A program made the position numbers and the translations under genes. Positions 24,166 to 26,231 of a stretch of DNA of 26,231 nucleotides are shown one piece after another. Source of the DNA: a virus; the IMG/VR virus record IMGVR_UViG_3300027365_000053, positions 1-26,231 of that record. One strand, given 5' to 3'. The notes beneath the pieces are model-generated. The model was not told the DNA's origin, did not search any database, and saw only the letters and a list, made by a program, of their open reading frames with translations. Position 1 is the stretch's first letter, and every line of letters begins with the position of its first letter.

Positions 24166-24522
24166 ATGATTGGTTATACACTCGATCTGATTAACAACAT
24201 CAACCAAGACATCCTGTTCACCGCCTGCTTTGGGGCGTTGAGCCGGGTCACTCACTGCTCTGTTGAGCTGTCAGATGTGTGTACGACCGACGAAGGAGAC
24301 TTCTATCAGGTAGGCGAACTACCTTTCTGTAGTGTCACTGTGTCCGTCGTAACGAACAACGATAACAACCAACTTCAGGTATTCGTAACGCCCCTGTCGG
24401 GCTCACTCGAAGACATGGGCAAGGTGGAGGACTGGCTTGGCTTGCTCAAGAGGGAGCATACCAAAGTCATCCAGGATTATTTGCTGGAGGATCAGGGCTA
24501 TGAGCGTATTCAAACGGCCTAA
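24166..24522 (+). CDS. Unknown 118-aa protein between regulator and integrase
   Basis: Start ATG preceded by GAGGAAGGA directly after the regulator stop; its last 23 nt overlap the integrase start, so the three genes are co-transcribed. Acidic, four cysteines in the first half, no membrane segment. Not recognised. By context it may modulate the regulator (antirepressor-like) or assist excision, but it has no HTH typical of excisionases. Confidence 0.7.
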   Translation: MIGYTLDLINNINQDILFTACFGALSRVTHCSVELSDVCTTDEGDFYQVGELPFCSVTVSVVTNNDNNQLQVFVTPLSGSLEDMGKVEDWLGLLKREHTKVIQDYLLEDQGYERIQTA

Positions 24523-25636
24523 CTCAAAACATTACTACATGCAGGTTCCCGATGGTAAGGGAGGCGTTAAGCGCCTCTCTACCAAACGGACCACAAAACG
24601 TGAGGCCGAGCAGGTCAAAGCGGCGTACCTCAAGGAACTGCAGGACCGCCAGCAGCTCGGCGTTAAGTCTACCATCAAACTACAGCAACTAGCTGACGAG
24701 TTTATCGAGTACAAGAAGTCAGAGAACTTGGACTCGATTGACAAGATCGAACATCACATTAACAAGCTGATCGGTGGCGGGAAGTGGGGCCGGGAGGTCT
24801 ACCACCTCGACCCTGACATGGAAGCCCATGAGCTAACCGTCCGGGACATCGACAAGTACAAACAGGCTCGTCTGCGTGAAGGTCGAGCCCGAAAGACAAT
24901 CAACCTGGAACTCGAACAGCTGCGCGGAATGCACAAGTACGCTGTCAGCCGTGGGTACAAGGCGAACTTCCGTCTGGAAATCCCCATGTTCAAAGTGAGG
25001 GGCAAGTCTCGCTGGCTCAGTCATGAGGAGGAGGAAGCCCTGCTCCGTGAGCTGGACCCTAAGCGTGAGGCTCCGGGCATGGCCAAGTATGAGGACCGGG
25101 AAGGTTCTGTCCTTCAGGCCAAGCTGCAGGACCAGCACGACATGACCGTCGTTCTGTTGGACACCGGCAAGAGGTACATGGAGATCGCCTCCATGCCGTG
25201 GTACTCAGTGGATACCAGGAACTGGCAGTGGATCGAGGTCTATCAGGAGAAGACTGATGATTGGGGCAGATTCCCCATGACAAAGCGCCTGAGAGCCGTC
25301 CTGAAGCGTCGTTGGGAGAACCGTAGGTCACCCCAGTGGGTCTTCCCTTCTTTCATCGACAAGAAGAAGCACAGGGCCTACAGCACGAAAGGTTTGAAGA
25401 ACGCCATCGAACGGGCGGGACTGAACTCTGACCCTGAACTGGTTCGTCGTCGGGGCCGGGTCACTCCGCATACGTTGCGTGATACCTTCGCCTCCAAACT
25501 GGTGCAACGGAACGTCAGTCTCAAGACAGTCCAGACCCTGCTCGGTCACAAGTCAGGAGCGTCCACTCAGAAGTACGCACACCTGCAGCTGACCGACGCT
25601 GCGAACGCTGCCGTGGCGGCGCTCGAACAGGGGTGA
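24500..25636 (+). CDS. int: Tyrosine-family phage integrase
   Basis: A 378-residue protein. I use ATG 24500 with GGAGG 9 nt upstream; the frame is open to 24437 but that part overlaps the previous gene. N-terminal arm-binding domain (about 1-50: YYMQVPDGKGGVKRLSTKRT), SAM-like core-binding domain (about 58-160), catalytic domain with the full set: Arg225 (TGKRYMEIASM), Lys251, His324 and Arg327 (HTLRDTF), His350 (LLGHKSG) and the nucleophile Tyr359 (STQKYAH). It recombines attP with the tRNA-Lys attB lying about 440 bp downstream. The final codons lie in the 34-nt repeat. Confidence 0.95.
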   Translation: MSVFKRPNSKHYYMQVPDGKGGVKRLSTKRTTKREAEQVKAAYLKELQDRQQLGVKSTIKLQQLADEFIEYKKSENLDSIDKIEHHINKLIGGGKWGREVYHLDPDMEAHELTVRDIDKYKQARLREGRARKTINLELEQLRGMHKYAVSRGYKANFRLEIPMFKVRGKSRWLSHEEEEALLRELDPKREAPGMAKYEDREGSVLQAKLQDQHDMTVVLLDTGKRYMEIASMPWYSVDTRNWQWIEVYQEKTDDWGRFPMTKRLRAVLKRRWENRRSPQWVFPSFIDKKKHRAYSTKGLKNAIERAGLNSDPELVRRRGRVTPHTLRDTFASKLVQRNVSLKTVQTLLGHKSGASTQKYAHLQLTDAANAAVAALEQG

Positions 25637-25661
25637 CACCTTTTTACGCCCTTATGCCCAA
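25628..25661 (+). repeat. 34-nt module-border repeat, copy 2 (integrase 3' end)
   Basis: Same sequence as 23593-23626 except two central bases (AC instead of GA). It includes the integrase stop codon. No resemblance to the tRNA-Lys sequence, so it is not the attachment core; integrase arm sites, or the scar of module acquisition, are the main options. Confidence 0.85.
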
Positions 25662-25681
25662 CCGGCATTCCCCACCTTGAT

Positions 25682-25707
25682 GCCCTGCCCTTCGGCGGGG
25701 CTTTTTT
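25682..25707 (+). terminator. Strong rho-independent terminator after integrase
   Basis: An 8-bp stem GCCCTGCC/GGCGGGGC (one G-U), CTTC loop, then six T. It should end most transcripts that run through the early and lysogeny genes. Confidence 0.95.
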
Positions 25708-25726
25708 ATTTGCGGAGGATTCCTCT

Positions 25727-25933
25727 ATGTTGCGATTGATCGCCACACCTTTCCGTTGGATCGGCAACCACCTCGCCGCTCGTCTCGTCGCCTTGCTGGT
25801 GATCGGAGCGTCACCGCTGATGGTGGTTCAGGATTTCTTTGAAGGGCAGCGAATGGATAAGGACTACTGGTCAAGCGTACTGGAGGTCCTGGGGAACTGC
25901 CTGGACCTGATCCTGGTTGGCCGTACGCTGTGA
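25727..25933 (+). CDS. Small membrane protein, 68 aa, last gene before the attachment site
   Basis: ATG preceded by GCGGAGGATTCC. One or possibly two hydrophobic segments (LAARLVALLVIGASPLMVV, about 17-35; VLEVLGNCLDLILVG, about 51-65) separated by charged residues. Not recognised. It lies beyond the integrase terminator yet before att, so in the lysogen it may be expressed from little or no promoter, or by read-through; lysogenic-conversion or exclusion proteins often sit here. Confidence 0.65.
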   Translation: MLRLIATPFRWIGNHLAARLVALLVIGASPLMVVQDFFEGQRMDKDYWSSVLEVLGNCLDLILVGRTL

Positions 25934-25975
25934 GGTACAGTAAGTGTTTAACTAGTTAGTTACACTGTGTACAGT
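25933..25975 (+). promoter_or_regulatory. 20-nt element copy 8 with candidate promoter reading toward att
   Basis: Element AGGTACAGTAAGTGTTTAAC at 25933-25952, ending in -35-like TTTAAC; 17 nt later TACAGT (25970-25975) is a fair -10. In the phage genome this would read across attP into the next early gene (expected to be the phage RNA polymerase); in the lysogen it points into the tRNA antisense strand. Confidence 0.5.
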
Positions 25976-25994
25976 CAGGCTGAAAAGGTTAGTG

Positions 25995-26011
25995 ACAAAA
26001 CCGTGTACACC
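25995..26011 (+). repeat. 17-nt repeat copy 2 (GTGTAC boxes) next to att
   Basis: ACAAAACCGTGTACACC, an exact repeat of 18417-18433. Another GTGTAC lies at 25967-25972. The cluster of GTGTAC boxes about 70-110 bp from the tRNA end is where integrase arm-type sites would be expected. Confidence 0.65.
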
Positions 26012-26031
26012 GGGGATGAACTTTATGAGGG

Positions 26032-26067
26032 CAAAAAGAAGGGGGACCGGTAAGTACCTGATCCCCC
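26032..26067 (-). terminator. Rho-independent terminator for the tRNA-Lys transcript
   Basis: On the minus strand GGGGGA...TCCCCC (arms 26062-26067 and 26041-26046) with an inner GGTA/TACC, followed by TTCTTTTT. It lies just downstream of the tRNA 3' end, on the prophage side of the junction, so it is likely phage-supplied and replaces the host terminator displaced by integration. Confidence 0.75.
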
Positions 26068-26077
26068 TGCTAAATAA

Positions 26078-26122
26078 TGGTGGGTCGTCGGCGACTCGAA
26101 CGCCGGACCAATTGGTTAAAAG
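26078..26122. other. Probable attR core: 3' half of tRNA-Lys
   Basis: Phages with tyrosine integrases commonly recombine in the anticodon-to-3' end part of a tRNA gene and restore it. Here the tRNA 3' end faces the integrase and lies at the boundary between phage and non-phage sequence. The left copy (attL) is outside the window, so the exact core cannot be fixed. Confidence 0.6.
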
Positions 26123-26153
26123 CCAACTGCTCTACCAACTGAGCTAACGACCC
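26078..26153 (-). tRNA. tRNA-Lys (anticodon UUU)
   Basis: A 76-nt cloverleaf on the minus strand: acceptor GGGTCGT/ACGACCC, D arm GCTCAGTTGGTAGAGC, anticodon stem-loop with CTTTTAA loop (anticodon TTT, bases 26120-26118), T arm with GTTCGAG, encoded CCA at 26080-26078. It is intact, as expected when the phage restores the gene end. Confidence 0.97.
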
Positions 26154-26231
26154 AAACGAGGCGCATATAGTAATGAATTTTTTGGGCTGTTCAACCCCTT
26201 TATTCACTTTCTTGTCACTTTTTTTGATCTC
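26154..26231 (-). promoter_or_regulatory. Host flank with tRNA-Lys promoter
   Basis: On the minus strand TTGAAC (26194-26189) with 17 nt to ACTATA (26171-26166), or 19 nt to TATATG, ahead of the tRNA. AT-rich and without any gene; this is the only host DNA visible in the window. Confidence 0.5.

Noticed and set aside
23593-25661. The 34-nt direct repeats as attL/attR of a small integrated element
   Set aside because: Integrase would normally use a tRNA and an intact tRNA-Lys with its 3' end facing int lies nearby; one copy would also put its gene inside the element boundary. Not fully excluded, so reported as a finding with alternatives.
26017-26152. Plus-strand frame running from att into the tRNA antisense strand
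   Set aside because: It depends on tRNA antisense sequence and on the tRNA terminator stem; no function plausible.
1-26231. CRISPR arrays, insertion sequences, rRNA
   Set aside because: No regularly spaced repeats with spacers, no transposase gene or terminal inverted repeats around one, and no rRNA-like sequence was seen.

Overview
The window is the right-hand part of an integrated T7-like (Autographiviridae-type) podovirus. It ends at a bacterial tRNA-Lys(UUU) gene on the minus strand, where the prophage appears to stop. All protein genes read rightward. Late gene order matches T7: major capsid (10), terminator, tail tubular A and B (11, 12), internal virion proteins (14, 15, 16), tail fibre (17), small and large terminase (18, 19). 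The host is probably a moderately GC-rich gammaproteobacterium, judged from the tRNA-Lys sequence and the phage type. I cannot name the genus.

Layout. (1) 1-11.3 kb: virion morphogenesis. A separate lysozyme-fold (GH24) gene sits between 15 and 16, and gene 16 lacks the N-terminal transglycosylase domain found in T7. (2) 11.3-15.3 kb: a receptor-binding cassette with two collagen-like fibre proteins (the first with a T7-type anchor, the second with an S74 self-cleaving chaperone), a polyglycine adhesin and two unknown small genes. (3) 15.3-17.9 kb: a coiled-coil/membrane holin candidate, a 58-aa hydrophobic protein, and both terminase subunits. (4) 17.9-19.2 kb: a gene-free stretch that should hold the packaging/terminal-repeat junction, followed by three tandem sigma70-type early promoters and strongly structured leader RNA. 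(5) 19.2-23.6 kb: an early operon of small genes, led by a Gp88-family protein and mostly of unknown function. (6) 23.7-25.9 kb: lysogeny module with an XRE-type regulator, an unknown ORF, a tyrosine integrase, a strong terminator and a small membrane protein. (7) 25.9-26.2 kb: the attachment region and tRNA-Lys.

How it fits together. Placing integrase at the right edge and late genes to its left means the phage genome is circularly permuted by integration. In the phage form the early promoters and early genes would lead through integrase and attP into the phage RNA polymerase and replication genes, which should lie at the far left end of the prophage, outside this window. Integration would therefore uncouple host-driven early transcription from the phage RNA polymerase gene.

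The most unusual signal is a family of eight same-orientation copies of a 20-nt element (consensus AAGTACAGTAAGTTGTTGAC), confined to the early/lysogeny region. In three or four copies the final TTGAC forms the -35 box of a promoter. The others sit at gene borders without a -10 box, an arrangement like the stoperators of mycobacteriophage L5. A second odd signal is a 34-nt near-identical direct repeat that brackets the regulator-integrase module and forms the 3' end of two unrelated genes, with a third inverted copy nearby.
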